Assembly: GCA_963801715.1 (NCBI GenBank)
Contig: CAWDGB010000009.1
Coordinates: forward strand, 124,001 to 188,000
Reading direction: 5' to 3'
DNA from: CAVVJA01 sp963801715
GTDB lineage: Bacteria > Actinomycetota > Actinomycetes > Mycobacteriales > Jatrophihabitantaceae
DNA length: 64,000 nt
Under the pieces are notes generated by a model that was given only the letters and a program-made list of their open reading frames with translations, was not told the DNA's origin and made no database searches. Shown here one piece after another: positions 8,925 through 18,247 of the stretch; the stretch's first letter is position 1; every line of letters starts with the position of its first letter. Both the position numbers and the translations under genes were made by a program.

Positions 8925-9707
8925 TCAGAAGCCGGGCAAGCTCGCGCCGCCGCCGTTTACGGCGATCCGTTGTCCGTTCACATACGACGCATCTGCCGAC
9001 ACCAAGAACGCGACGACATCGGCAACGTCCTCTGGACGACATACTCGTCCGTAGGGGGAACGCTCGTCGAGTTCCGTCGATCGGGTCAGCCCGGGGCGCA
9101 CGGCCCGCACAATGCGGTCGCCCATCTCGGTGGCGACAAGACCGGGCGCGACCACATTGGTATGGATTCCGTTGGGCATCTCCTCCACCGCCAGTGTCGC
9201 CGCCATCGCCTCGAGTGCCAGCTTTGCCATCATGTACGGTCCGGCACCGGGAGAGGCGCGCTCGGCTAGCACACTGGAAATCACCACGATGTCGCCGCGA
9301 GGTTGCGCGCGCAGCTGAGGCAGCAGCCGTCGAACCAGCTCGTGGGGGCCGAGCACGTGAGTGCGCATGAGCCGGTCCATTTCGGCGAGGTCCGTGTTCG
9401 CCAGCGAATGACCGCGACTCGCAATACCTGCGTTGCTGACCAGGATGTCCACAAACCCGAACTCAGCGAGAACCGAGTCCACCAACGTCTCGACCGCTGC
9501 CGGATCATCGATCGACGCTTGGAATGCGGACGCCCGGCCGCCGGCGGCGACGATCTCTTCGACGGTCATGATCGCGGCTGCGGCGTCACGCCGATAGTTC
9601 ACGGCTACCGCGGCACCTGCGCCAGCAAGACGTATCGAGATCGCTCTGCCGATGCCGCGCCCGCCGCCGGTGACGAGCGCGGTGCGACCTGCCAACTCCG
9701 TCATCAT
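8925..9707 (-). CDS. SDR family oxidoreductase (FabG-like)
   Basis: This is a 260-residue classical short-chain dehydrogenase. The NAD(P)-binding TGGGRGIGRA motif is near residue 14, NAG near 90, and the catalytic YMMAK (Tyr-x-x-x-Lys) near 158. The end, SYVNGQRIAVNGG, is the usual FabG/SDR tail. It probably reduces or oxidises a 3-oxoacyl-CoA or a related hydroxy compound. The start ATG at 9707 (followed by a second ATG) has GGAGGAG 5-6 bases upstream. It is the first gene of a likely two-gene transcript with the F420-dependent oxidoreductase. Confidence 0.85.
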   Translation of the reverse strand: MMTELAGRTALVTGGGRGIGRAISIRLAGAGAAVAVNYRRDAAAAIMTVEEIVAAGGRASAFQASIDDPAAVETLVDSVLAEFGFVDILVSNAGIASRGHSLANTDLAEMDRLMRTHVLGPHELVRRLLPQLRAQPRGDIVVISSVLAERASPGAGPYMMAKLALEAMAATLAVEEMPNGIHTNVVAPGLVATEMGDRIVRAVRPGLTRSTELDERSPYGRVCRPEDVADVVAFLVSADASYVNGQRIAVNGGGASLPGF

Positions 9708-9749
9708 CGATCTCCTCCGACACGAAGTAGGTGGACGGTCAGCTCGACA

Positions 9750-10409
9750 CTAGCGATAAGTGATCAGTACCCGATCTTGCTCGAGATGGGCATGGTCGTT
9801 GAACGTCAACAGGCGCGTGCCGGTGGGCCCACTGATCACCCTGGTCAGGCTTGCGTTCACCATTACGCGTGCCAGCGCAGGCCATTTGTCGGCTCGAAGT
9901 CCGAGCAGATGCGCGCATACCGCGGCGATGACACCGCCCGATGTCACCGCCAACGTCGTACCTGATCTTCCGGTCAACTCGTCAACCACGGCCAGGACGC
10001 GATCAATGAAGCCGTCGTGCGTTTCCGGGTAACCGCTGTCGGCAGTCATCCAACGCGCGATCGCCTCGTCCAGTGCGGATTGGACGGTTCGGGCCCGCTC
10101 GGGTGTCGTCGCTGTCGCGAAGCTGATACCCGTCGTGTGCCGGGCCATGACACCGACGTGGTCGTATTCGTCGAGACGATCATCGATCTGCAGGTTGGAT
10201 TCGCTGAGACCGATGTCTCTCATCACGATCAGTGCTGTGTCGCGCTGGCGCATCATCGCGCCACTCACAGTGCGATCGATGATCAGATCGGCGCGGGAAA
10301 GCCGGCCGCCGGTCAGCTGCGCTTGCCGGTGCCCGATGTCGGAGAGGCGGTCATAGTTCGTGGTACCAAGTGATGCCTGACCGTGCCGCATCAGGAGAAG
10401 CACACTCAT
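9750..10409 (-). CDS. Histidine phosphatase family protein
   Basis: This is a 219-residue protein starting with ATG at 10409. The phosphatase motif LLLMRHGQAS is at residues 4-13, followed by LSDIGHRQAQL, and the second catalytic His region is near LAVTSGGVIAAVC. Members of this superfamily use a phospho-histidine to remove phosphates from sugars, nucleotides or small metabolites. No additional domain is present. It lies upstream of the SDR/F420 oxidoreductase pair with a gap of about 40 bases, so it could be the first gene of that transcript. The CaiB-type CoA transferase gene starts 150 bases away on the other strand. Confidence 0.8.
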   Translation of the reverse strand: MSVLLLMRHGQASLGTTNYDRLSDIGHRQAQLTGGRLSRADLIIDRTVSGAMMRQRDTALIVMRDIGLSESNLQIDDRLDEYDHVGVMARHTTGISFATATTPERARTVQSALDEAIARWMTADSGYPETHDGFIDRVLAVVDELTGRSGTTLAVTSGGVIAAVCAHLLGLRADKWPALARVMVNASLTRVISGPTGTRLLTFNDHAHLEQDRVLITYR

Positions 10410-10559
10410 ATCGGTGCAACGGTACGCGACCGGCGCACGCCGCCACGGACGATATGTGCCATGGCGCCGAGCGAGTCAGCCAACCTAAGGTGGCTTGCGA
10501 CACTAGACAAGCCGAACGCCGGACACCTGGTGGACCGCTGACGCGCGACGAGAAATGCG

Positions 10560-11717
10560 ATGAGGGCAAATTCCGACTACGAGCCGACCCGACGGGGACC
10601 GTTGGTGGGCATCCGGGTCCTCGAGTTGGCCGGTATTGGTCCCGGCCCGTTCTGCGCGATGATGCTCGCGGATCTGGGGGCCGAGGTGTTGCGCATCGAT
10701 AGACCGGACGTCTCAGCACCCAGTCCCCGGCAAGCGTTGCTCAATAGGGGTCGGCGATCCGTCATGCTGGACCTCAAACACGCTCTCGCAGTTGACACAG
10801 TGCTACGACTGATCGACTCGACCGATGTGCTTCTCGAGGGCATGCGACCACGGGTCATGGAACGTCTCGGGGTAGGCCCGGACGTCTGCCTCGGCCGCAA
10901 CCCGCGGCTCATCTATGCGCGCATGACCGGATGGGGCCAATACGGTCCGTCGGCCGCAACCGCCGGTCATGACATCGGCTACATCGCCCGCACCGGAGCG
11001 TTGCACGCGCTTGGCCGAGCCGGTGGCCCACCGCAGTTCCCGGCAAATCTGCTCGGCGACTTCGGCGGCGGCGGCATGCTCGTCGCGTTCGGTATCTGCG
11101 CGGCGCTCGTCGAACGAATGACATCGGGCGTCGGTCAAGTGATTGATGCGGCGATCGTCGACGGTGTTGCGTCCTTGCTGGCGATGCCCTGGATGATGGT
11201 GGCCCAGGGTCAGTGGCGGGACGAACGTGGTGTAAATCTGCTGGACGGCGGGGCGCCGTGGTACGACGTCTACGAGGCCGCGGACGGCGGATGGTTGGCC
11301 GTTGGGGCTCTCGAAGCGCCGTTCTACGCCGCCCTGCTGGCAGGTCTGGAGCTCACGGACGTTCCGGACCGCGACGACCCGGCGAATTGGCCGCAACTGC
11401 GGACGATGTTCGCAGCCCGATTCAAGCAGCGCACGAGGGAGCAGTGGGCGCACGTATTCGCTGGCAGCGACGCATGTGTCGAGCCGGTGCTCTCACTACA
11501 CGAGGCGGCCAGGGATACGCATCTCGTGGCCCGTCGAACCTATGTCGAGCGAGCGGGCGCGTGGCAACCTGCGCCAGCGCCTCGATTTTCCCGCACACCG
11601 GGTGTGTTGTCCGATCCGCCTCCGCTGCCGGGCCAGCACACCGCAGAAGCGCTCACCGCCTGGGGAATCGACGACGTCCAGGACCTGATAGCCAAGAAGG
11701 CCGCGATCCAAACGTGA
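10560..11717 (+). CDS. CaiB/BaiF family CoA transferase (alpha-methylacyl-CoA racemase-like)
   Basis: This is a 385-residue class III CoA-transferase family protein. The N-terminal PLVGIRVLELAGIGPGPFCA and MMLADLGAEVLRIDRP are typical, as is LLNRGRRSVMLDLK. The conserved Asp that forms the acyl-aspartyl intermediate is in LLGDFGGGGML, near residue 165. The ALGRAGGPP and GAPWYDVYEAADGGW motifs place it with alpha-methylacyl-CoA racemases, which interconvert (2R)- and (2S)-methyl acyl-CoAs so that branched chains can enter beta-oxidation. A true CoA transferase role cannot be excluded. It fits the acyl-CoA gene set around it. Confidence 0.85.
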   Translation: MRANSDYEPTRRGPLVGIRVLELAGIGPGPFCAMMLADLGAEVLRIDRPDVSAPSPRQALLNRGRRSVMLDLKHALAVDTVLRLIDSTDVLLEGMRPRVMERLGVGPDVCLGRNPRLIYARMTGWGQYGPSAATAGHDIGYIARTGALHALGRAGGPPQFPANLLGDFGGGGMLVAFGICAALVERMTSGVGQVIDAAIVDGVASLLAMPWMMVAQGQWRDERGVNLLDGGAPWYDVYEAADGGWLAVGALEAPFYAALLAGLELTDVPDRDDPANWPQLRTMFAARFKQRTREQWAHVFAGSDACVEPVLSLHEAARDTHLVARRTYVERAGAWQPAPAPRFSRTPGVLSDPPPLPGQHTAEALTAWGIDDVQDLIAKKAAIQT

Positions 11718-11844
11718 ACGCTGCGCAGGGGCGCATGCCACGGAACAGTTGAGCGACAGGACGCGGCAGCCGTGCAGGCATGCAAATTCGGATCGTGACA
11801 AGGGTCACGTCACATCGTCGAGGATCTCGAGTCATGTTTGCTAC

Positions 11845-11860
11845 GCTTGCAATTGCAAGC
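11845..11860. promoter_or_regulatory. 16-bp perfect palindrome, likely operator
   Basis: The sequence GCTTGCAATTGCAAGC is a perfect 16-bp palindrome 32 bases before the start of the HbhA-like gene. It is flanked by a second, slightly off-centre pair of arms, TTTGCT (11837-11842) and AGCAAA (11865-11870). It is AT-richer than its surroundings and sits where a promoter is expected. This is typical of a dimeric repressor site such as a TetR-type operator. No regulator gene lies next to it. Confidence 0.5.
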
Positions 11861-11892
11861 AGCCAGCAAACACACACCTTGGGAGATCATAA

Positions 11893-12396
11893 ATGTCCAC
11901 TCGTCAAGCGCTCGTCGAGGGCGCCAAGAAAGCCACGGACGCGTCGCGCGAGCAGGTCTACTGGTACGTCGGCGCTAACGACTACTGGTACGAGCAGCTG
12001 CGCCGTCAGCCTGCTGCCCTTCAGGACCTGTCCAACAAGGTCAGCAAGCTGTCCGATCTGCGCTTGGACTCGTTGCGCACCACCGTGTCCGACACGTCGA
12101 AGAACGTCGTCAGCGCCCTCTCGGAACAGCTGAAAGTTGCGCGCGACCGACGCGCAGAACTCGCGGCGCGCGGTGAGGCTATTACGCAGGACTGGTACAG
12201 CTCGGTCGCCGCTCAGGACGCCTCCGCTTTCGCATCCGCGGTTCGTGACGCCAAGAACCCGGTCGATCTAGCAAACGCTGTTCGTGGCTGGTACTGGAAC
12301 TTCGACGCGGCCGACCCCGGGACGCCAAAGCCCGCGGCAGAGCCGAAGTCGGACGGCCCAAAGGCCAGTCCCCGCAAGGCGGCTCCGCCGAAGTAG
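11893..12396 (+). CDS. HbhA-like helical surface or nucleoid protein (inferred)
   Basis: This is a 167-residue protein starting with ATG at 11893, with GGGAG 9 bases upstream. Residues 1-110 are strongly helical and charged, beginning with YWYVGANDYWYEQLRRQP and QDLSNKVSKLSDLRLD. The last 30 residues are a Pro/Ala/Lys-rich disordered tail ending in KASPRKAAPPK. This layout resembles mycobacterial heparin-binding haemagglutinin (HbhA)-type proteins, which have a coiled coil followed by a Lys/Pro/Ala tail. Sequence identity looks low, however, so the name is an inference. It has its own palindromic operator upstream and a strong hairpin downstream, so it is probably a single-gene transcript. 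Confidence 0.55.
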   Translation: MSTRQALVEGAKKATDASREQVYWYVGANDYWYEQLRRQPAALQDLSNKVSKLSDLRLDSLRTTVSDTSKNVVSALSEQLKVARDRRAELAARGEAITQDWYSSVAAQDASAFASAVRDAKNPVDLANAVRGWYWNFDAADPGTPKPAAEPKSDGPKASPRKAAPPK

Positions 12397-12406
12397 CTGC
12401 CTGTGT

Positions 12407-12448
12407 GACGAAGGCCTTCCGGCGATTCTTCGCCGGAAGGCCTTCGTC
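12407..12448 (+). terminator. Strong hairpin, terminator of the HbhA-like gene
   Basis: A perfect 18-bp stem (GACGAAGGCCTTCCGGCG at 12407-12424 pairing with 12431-12448) with a 6-base loop begins 10 bases after the HbhA-like stop codon. No T-run follows, as is common for actinobacterial terminators. It lies between two convergent genes and could stop transcription from both sides. Confidence 0.75.
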
Positions 12449-12488
12449 GCGGTGGCGCAGAACAACTAGGGCGCGCCCGCTCACCTGG

Positions 12489-13289
12489 TCAAAATTCGAT
12501 GCGCCCATCGCGCGCACGCAACGTAGCAAGCAGTCCCTGCAGATCGCTCTGCGACACCGATCGTTGCCACTCGTGGATCAGACCACGCATGATGATCTTG
12601 TCTGGGAATGTCTCGACCGAACTGAGCACGGCCTGATCCGGCAGTAGCGGAAAGGGCACGGTGTGGTCGGGCAGATGAATCGGCAGGCGACGTGACCTGA
12701 TACGGAGCGCAATGCATTCGAGGCGAATCGACCGTCCCTCGGCCGACGGCCGCACTTCGAGGCGAAGCCAGCTCGGCGCCTTCGGCAGGCGGATTAGCGG
12801 TGTGCCTTCGACAAATTCAACGCCGTGCGTTGGCGCGACATCTGCCAGCCAACCAGCGACGACCGACGGCGCTGCCCATAGTTCCCACGACACGGGCGCG
12901 GCAACGAGCGTCGGAGGCATGCCTGGACGGACATGAACGTTGCGTGCGCGAAACTCCAGGCGCTCGATGCGCGAGACATCCCAGTGGATATCGCGGGTGA
13001 CGATATGGATGTCGCCGAATTGTCCGACCGAGCGCGCAAGATCGCTTCCCGTAATCGAGACGTCGTCGAGCGTTAGAGTCACGTCCCGACCCCATAGACG
13101 AAACGTGCGACTACGACCGACAACGCGATCACGCACCGTATTCAGGATTGCCGCCAGCGGGTCGATCGGGAGTACCCGGCTGGCCGGACTGGCGATCGAT
13201 GACGCCGCCGACGATGCGGTGGAGATCAGCCGCATCCAGGTGCGCGTCCAGTCCTCTGGCGTCCCCGGACCCGGCAAGGACGGCCCCAT
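12489..13289 (-). CDS. Hypothetical protein, LmeA/DUF2993-like
   Basis: The open frame is longer, but I take ATG 13289 (MGPSLPGPGTPEDW) as the start, giving 266 residues. The upstream part is antisense to the tesB start and unlike the family. The body alternates short beta-like segments: VTLTLDDVSITGSDLARSVG, FRARNVHVRPG, LRLEVRPSAEG and a late LPDQAVLSSVETFPDKIIMRG. This pattern resembles the DUF2993/LmeA lipid-binding proteins of actinobacteria, which bind phospholipids. No signal peptide is seen in this reading, so it may act in the cytoplasm or the N-terminus may be wrong. It is divergent from tesB, and its function is uncertain. Confidence 0.55.
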   Translation of the reverse strand: MGPSLPGPGTPEDWTRTWMRLISTASSAASSIASPASRVLPIDPLAAILNTVRDRVVGRSRTFRLWGRDVTLTLDDVSITGSDLARSVGQFGDIHIVTRDIHWDVSRIERLEFRARNVHVRPGMPPTLVAAPVSWELWAAPSVVAGWLADVAPTHGVEFVEGTPLIRLPKAPSWLRLEVRPSAEGRSIRLECIALRIRSRRLPIHLPDHTVPFPLLPDQAVLSSVETFPDKIIMRGLIHEWQRSVSQSDLQGLLATLRARDGRIEF

Positions 13290-13484
13290 GGCCCCATCCT
13301 GTCGGTCGGATAGTTGACGCGCAAACGGACCGTCGCCCGGCTTCGTGGTTACCAGCACGGCCCAGAACTCGAGCTGGACCGAGCGGCGTCCGAGGAATAG
13401 AGCGGTTGCGCGGAGACCCGAGAAGACAGTGCTTCCAGACCGGCAGGCCGGTGCCCGAGCGCCGGGCCGGTAAGGTCCGGCGCC

Positions 13485-14360
13485 GTGCAGCCCATTGACC
13501 CAGATACGGCCGATCTCGTCAGCATGCTCAGCCTCGCCCGCGACGACGCTGACCTGTTCCGCGGACGTTGCCACGCCGGCGCGCCGCTACGCGCGTTCGG
13601 CGGTCAGGTCGCCGCACAAGCGCTTACCGCCGCTGGGCGCACTATTGACGCCCCGCAGTCACCGAACTCGCTGCACGGTTATTTCCTGCGTGCCGGTGAT
13701 CCTCGCGACCCGATCGAGTATCGCGTGGAGCGGCTACACGACGGTGGCACGTATGCCAACCGGCGCGTTACCGCGACACAGCGCGGCGAGGCGATCTTTA
13801 CGCTGTCCGCCTCGTTCAAGCGCCCGGAAGAGGGGTACGACCGGCACGTTCGCATGCCCTCGGCCACACCGCCCGAGCAGCTGACCGACCCGCTCGACGA
13901 TCCCGGGCCGCACCCGGACTACGCCGACTTCCCGGGGTGGGGAGTGATCTCGATGCGATTCGTGCCCCCGGCCGAGGGTTCCGGTACACCCGGGCAGAAC
14001 GAGCAGTTGGTGTGGATCCGGGCCACCCAGCCACTGCCCGACGAGCTTCTGCTTCACGTCTGCGCGCTCGCCTACGCCTCGGACCTCAGCCTCGCCTCGA
14101 CAGCGGCGCTCGATCTGCAAGACCCGCCGCCCATCCGCACCGCAACGCCGCGGGTGCGGCTGGTATCCCTCGACCACGCCATGTGGTTCCACCGTCCGTT
14201 CCGCGCCGACAACTGGCTGCTGTTCGCGACGCGCAGCCGTACGGCGGGCGACGGCCGTGGCCTGGCCACCGGCGAATTCTTCACGCGAGACGGTCGGCTC
14301 GTCGCATCGGTGACCCAGGAAGCCCTGCTGCGACCCATCGCCGAGCCGCGGAAACCCTGA
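13485..14360 (+). CDS. tesB: Acyl-CoA thioesterase II
   Basis: This is a 291-residue protein, the normal length for TesB. It has two hot-dog domains. The first contains FRGRCHAGAPLRAFGGQVAA and NSLHGYFLRAGDP near residues 60-70. The second contains SLDHAMWFHRPFRADNWLLF near 235 and the final GEFFTRDGRLVASVTQE. TesB cleaves acyl-CoA to free acid and CoA and relieves CoA trapping during beta-oxidation. The start is GTG 13485. The 3' end converges on etfA with a 24-base gap. Confidence 0.9.
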   Translation: MQPIDPDTADLVSMLSLARDDADLFRGRCHAGAPLRAFGGQVAAQALTAAGRTIDAPQSPNSLHGYFLRAGDPRDPIEYRVERLHDGGTYANRRVTATQRGEAIFTLSASFKRPEEGYDRHVRMPSATPPEQLTDPLDDPGPHPDYADFPGWGVISMRFVPPAEGSGTPGQNEQLVWIRATQPLPDELLLHVCALAYASDLSLASTAALDLQDPPPIRTATPRVRLVSLDHAMWFHRPFRADNWLLFATRSRTAGDGRGLATGEFFTRDGRLVASVTQEALLRPIAEPRKP

Positions 14361-14384
14361 TCGGCACAGAGCCGGCGGCCGGGC

Positions 14385-15350
14385 TCACTCCTTGCGTTTC
14401 GCGAGCTCCTCGGTGAGTTGCGGCGCGATCGTGAACAGATCACCGACGACGCCGTAATCGGCGAGTTCGAAGATTGGGGCCTCGGGGTCCTTGTTGATAG
14501 CGATGATCGTCTTGGAGGTTTGCATCCCGGCCCGGTGCTGAATGGCACCGGAGATACCGACGGCGATATAGAGCTGCGGCGAAACCGTCACTCCGGTCTG
14601 ACCCACCTGCATCTGGTGCGGGACCCAGCCGGCGTCGACGACGGCGCGTGAGGCGCCGACCGCGGCACCGAGTGTGTCAGCAAGCTTCTCGATGATCCGG
14701 AAGTTCTCGGCGGTGCCGATACCCCGGCCGCCTGAGACGACGATGGAGGCGTCCGAGAGAGCCGGCCGAGCGCCTTTGTCTTCGCTCACGTGCTCGACCA
14801 AGGTTGCCGCTTTCGCCGCATCCGAGAGTGAGACGTCCAACTCGACGACCTCGGCAGTGGCGGGGGTGGCGGCCGGTTCCGGCGTGATCGAGTTGGGTCG
14901 CACCGCGATCACCGGTACGCCGTTGGGAACCTTCGAGGTCACGGTGATCGAGCCGCCGAAAATGCTTTGCTCGACGCTGCCGTCGGCGTTGACGGCGACC
15001 GCGTCGGTGAGCACGCCGCTGCCGAGTTTGATCGCCAGTCGGGCGGCGATCTCTTTGTTGTCGGCCGTCGAGGACACCAGCACAGCGGCGGGCGTAGCTT
15101 GCGCCGCGACCGCGGCCAGCGCCTCGGCCCTCGGTGCGACCAGATACTGATCGAAGTCCTCATTCGCAACCGCGTAGATGGTCGCGGCGCCGTACTCGGC
15201 AAGTGCGTCAGACAGCGCCGCGGCTTGCCCAGGGCGCCCGAGCACGACTGCCGCTGGCTCGCCCAGTGCCCGAGCCGCGGTCAGCAGCTCGAGGGTGACC
15301 TTCTTGACCACATCGCCAGTCGCATCGACCAGCACCAACACCTTCGCCAT
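14385..15350 (-). CDS. etfA: Electron transfer flavoprotein, alpha subunit
   Basis: This is a 321-residue protein with the C-terminal FAD-binding domain intact: SGGRGIGTAENFRIIEKLAD, then VGASRAVVDAGW, VGQTGVTVSPQLYIAVGISG and AINKDPEAPIFELADYGVVG. With EtfB it forms the ETF dimer, which takes electrons from acyl-CoA dehydrogenases and passes them to the respiratory chain. The start ATG is at 15350, 20 bases after the etfB stop, so the two are translated from one message. The length is usual for the family and nothing is missing. Confidence 0.93.
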   Translation of the reverse strand: MAKVLVLVDATGDVVKKVTLELLTAARALGEPAAVVLGRPGQAAALSDALAEYGAATIYAVANEDFDQYLVAPRAEALAAVAAQATPAAVLVSSTADNKEIAARLAIKLGSGVLTDAVAVNADGSVEQSIFGGSITVTSKVPNGVPVIAVRPNSITPEPAATPATAEVVELDVSLSDAAKAATLVEHVSEDKGARPALSDASIVVSGGRGIGTAENFRIIEKLADTLGAAVGASRAVVDAGWVPHQMQVGQTGVTVSPQLYIAVGISGAIQHRAGMQTSKTIIAINKDPEAPIFELADYGVVGDLFTIAPQLTEELAKRKE

Positions 15351-15370
15351 GACTTAGCCTCCCTTCGAGC

Positions 15371-16150
15371 TCAGATGAGCTTTCGCGACGCGAGGAACTC
15401 CGCGATCTTGACCCCACCGTCGCCGTCATCGACGACGACCTGCCCGGCCTGGCGGGGTGGAGCGACCGCGAACTCCACCACCTGGGTGGAGGCGGCGGCC
15501 AATCCGAACTCTCCGGCATCGAGGTCTAGATCGGCGACGGTCATTGTCTTAACCGGTTTTGACTTCGCCGCCATGATCCCCTTGAACGATGGATACCGCG
15601 GCTCGTTGATCTTCTCCACGACGCTTATTACTGCCGGTAGGCCGCCGCGGACTACGTCGAAGCCGTCGCCGGACAGCCGCTCGATCGAGACGCTGTCCCC
15701 GTCCACGGTGACCTTGCGGGCCTGGGACAGCTGCGGCACCCCCAGCACCTCGGCCAACATGGCCGGCACCACTGACATCCGCGAATCCGTTGCCTCTGAG
15801 CCCGCCACGACCACGTCCCACTCGAGCGTGCCCAGCGCGGCGGCCAGCACCTTCGCCGTCTGAATCGCGCACGAACCGTGCAGTACTGGATCTGACACAT
15901 GGACCGCGCGGTCGACACCCATGGACAACGCCTTACGAATCGACTCAGTGGCCCGCTCTGGCCCGACCGTCAGGAGGGTGACGTCGCCGTCATGCGCCTC
16001 CCGAAGCCGCAGGCCCTCCTCTATCGCGAACTCATCAATATAGTTGATCACTGGGTCGACCGCGCTGCGGTCGACCGTGTTGTCCGCGGGGTCGAGGGTA
16101 CGGGCGCCTTCGGTGTCGGGAACTTGCTTCATCAGCACCACGATGTTCAT
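15371..16150 (-). CDS. etfB: Electron transfer flavoprotein, beta subunit
   Basis: This is a 259-residue protein beginning MNIVVLMKQVPDTEG, the standard EtfB start. The family signature follows later: EWDVVVAGSEATDSRMSVVP and VISVVEKINEPRYPSFKGIM (near residues 110-195). EtfB binds AMP and the adenine part of FAD and contacts the partner dehydrogenases. It is the first gene of the etfBA pair. It starts at ATG 16150, 100 bases from the 3' end of pckG on the same strand. Confidence 0.93.
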   Translation of the reverse strand: MNIVVLMKQVPDTEGARTLDPADNTVDRSAVDPVINYIDEFAIEEGLRLREAHDGDVTLLTVGPERATESIRKALSMGVDRAVHVSDPVLHGSCAIQTAKVLAAALGTLEWDVVVAGSEATDSRMSVVPAMLAEVLGVPQLSQARKVTVDGDSVSIERLSGDGFDVVRGGLPAVISVVEKINEPRYPSFKGIMAAKSKPVKTMTVADLDLDAGEFGLAAASTQVVEFAVAPPRQAGQVVVDDGDGGVKIAEFLASRKLI

Positions 16151-16250
16151 CTAAGCGCCGGCCCTTCCTACGAGCGTCGGGAACCTGCCGGTGAAGGCAG
16201 CTAGGAACTTACCCTAGTGGGCGTCAAGTTAGCGCCCGGCCATCGAACGC

Positions 16251-18076
16251 CTATCCCACGCCGAGGCGTTGTCGAAGGGCATCGAGCTCGACGTGCAAGG
16301 ATGTGGGCAGTCTCGGGCCGATCGTGTCGAGCCAGCTCTGGATGGCCGGGATCTCGGTGCGCCATTCGATCGGGTCGACGGCGAGTGCCGCCGCGAGTTC
16401 CGCGGGGGAGAGGTCGAGTCCTGAGGTGTCGAGCGCATCCGGTGTTGGGGTATGGCCGACGGGCGTGTCGGTTGCCGCGGTTTGGTTCGACAGACGCTGC
16501 AGCGCCCACTTGAGCACGCGGATGTTGTCCCCGAACCCGGGCCAGAGGAAGCGGCCATCGGCGTCGCGGCGGAACCAATTGACGTAGAAGATCGCGGGTA
16601 GCTTGGCCGCGTCGTGGCTCTTGCCGACTTCGATCCAATGGGCGAAGTAGTCACCGGCGTCGTAGCCGATGAACGGGAGCATGGCCATCGGGTCCCGGCG
16701 TACCAGGCCGACGTGCCCGCTGGCGGCGGCGGTGGTCTCCGAGGACAGGGTGGCCGCGAGGAACACGCCGTGTTGCCAGTCCCGCGCCTGGACGACCAGT
16801 GGGACGGTGTCGCGGCGCCGGCCGCCGAAGAAGATCGCGTCCAGCGGTACGCCGGCGGGGTTGTCCCATTCGGTGGCGAGGATGGGGCACTGCTCGATCG
16901 GCGTGCAGAACCGGGCATTGGCATGCGCCGCTGTGGTGCCGGATTCCGGTGTCCACGATTCGCCACGCCAGTCGGTGAGGTGTGCGGGTGGCTCGGTTCG
17001 GACATGCCCTCCCACCACACGTCCCCGTCGTCGGTCAGGGCCACGTTGGTGAAGATCGAATGCCCAGCGGCGATCGTCCGCATCGCGTTCGGGTTCGTAC
17101 GCCAGCCGGTGCCGGGTGCAACGCCGAACAGGCCCTTCTCCGGGTTGAGGGCATGCAGCCGGCCGTCCGGGCCGACCTGGATCCAGGCGATGTCGTCACC
17201 CAGGGTCTCCACCCGCCAGCCCGGCAGGGTGGGCTCGAGCATGGCCAGGTTCGTCTTACCGCACGCCGAGGGAAATGCGGCCGCGATGTAGTAGCTGCGC
17301 TCCTCCGGCGAAGTGAGCTTGGCAAGGAGCATGTGCTCGGCCAGCCAACCCTGCTCACGGGCGATAACCGAGGCGATCCGCAGCGCGTAGCACTTCTTGC
17401 CCAGCAACGCGTTGCCTCCGTACCCGGAGCCGTAGGACCAGACCAGGCGCTCCTCGGGGAAGTGCGAGATGTATTTCGTGGCGTTGCACGGCCACGGCCG
17501 GTCCGCCTCGCCGGGTGCCAGCGGCGCACCGACACTGTGCAGCCCGGGCACGAACTCGCGATCATCTCCGAGGAGCGCCATTGCCGGCGATCCGCAGCGG
17601 GTCATGATGTGCATCGATGCCACGACATAGGGCGAGTCGGTCAGCTCGACCCCGAGCATCGGTTCCGGCGCGGTCAACGGACCCATGCAGTACGGAATGA
17701 CGTACATCGTGCGGCCGCGCATGCAGTCGCGGAACAGGCCGGTGAGCACGCGTTTCATCTCGTCCGGATCTTCCCAGTTGTTCGTCACCCCGGCGTCGCC
17801 CGGATCGCGGCTGCAGATGAAGGTGCGGTCTTCGACCCGCGCGACATCCGACGGGTCCGATCGGCACCAGAACGAATCGGGCTTCCGATCCGGGTTGAGT
17901 CGGACGAACGTCCCCGCATCCACAAGCTCGTCGGTGATCCGCCGCCACTCAGCGGCCGACCCGTCCACCCACACGACCCGGTCCGGCTGGGTCAACTCAG
18001 CGCATTCCCGCACCCAGGCCAACAGCCCGGCGTGTGTCGTCGGGGCGGCGTCCAATCCAGGAATCATCGCAATCAC
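16251..18076 (-). pseudogene. pckG: Phosphoenolpyruvate carboxykinase (GTP), frameshifted as read
   Basis: The two frames joined near 16992 give about 608 residues, the normal size of GTP-type PEP carboxykinase. This enzyme converts oxaloacetate to PEP at the start of gluconeogenesis. The N-terminal frame (GTG at 18076, GGAGAG 6 bases upstream) carries VVWVDGSAAEW, SPYVVASMHIMTR and the kinase loop AAFPSACGKTNLAM with the reactive Cys. It breaks right after DDGDVWWEGMSEP. The second frame continues PPAHLTDWRGESW, DAIFFGGRRRDTVPLV and PFIGYDAGDYFAHW, ending at 16251. The length is 3n+2, so one missing base in GAACCGAGCCACCC (minus strand) explains it. The rest is fully conserved, so an assembly error is likely. 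Confidence 0.85.
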
Positions 18077-18247
18077 ACCAGACTCTCCGCGCCCAGTCGC
18101 CCATCGACCGCGCCTGCGGCCGGACCGGGCAGAGGGAAATAGGTGCTCAATTTAACCAGTGAAACGGCATGGTCCGATGCGGTGCGGGTCACACATTCTC
18201 CCGGCGCAGGAAGCGTTTCCTGTGGCAGCGAGCCTGGCGGGAGGAAC

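Noticed and set aside
12489..13574. A longer version of the LmeA-like protein starting at 13574
   Set aside because: The first 95 residues are antisense to the start of tesB and have no family-like pattern.
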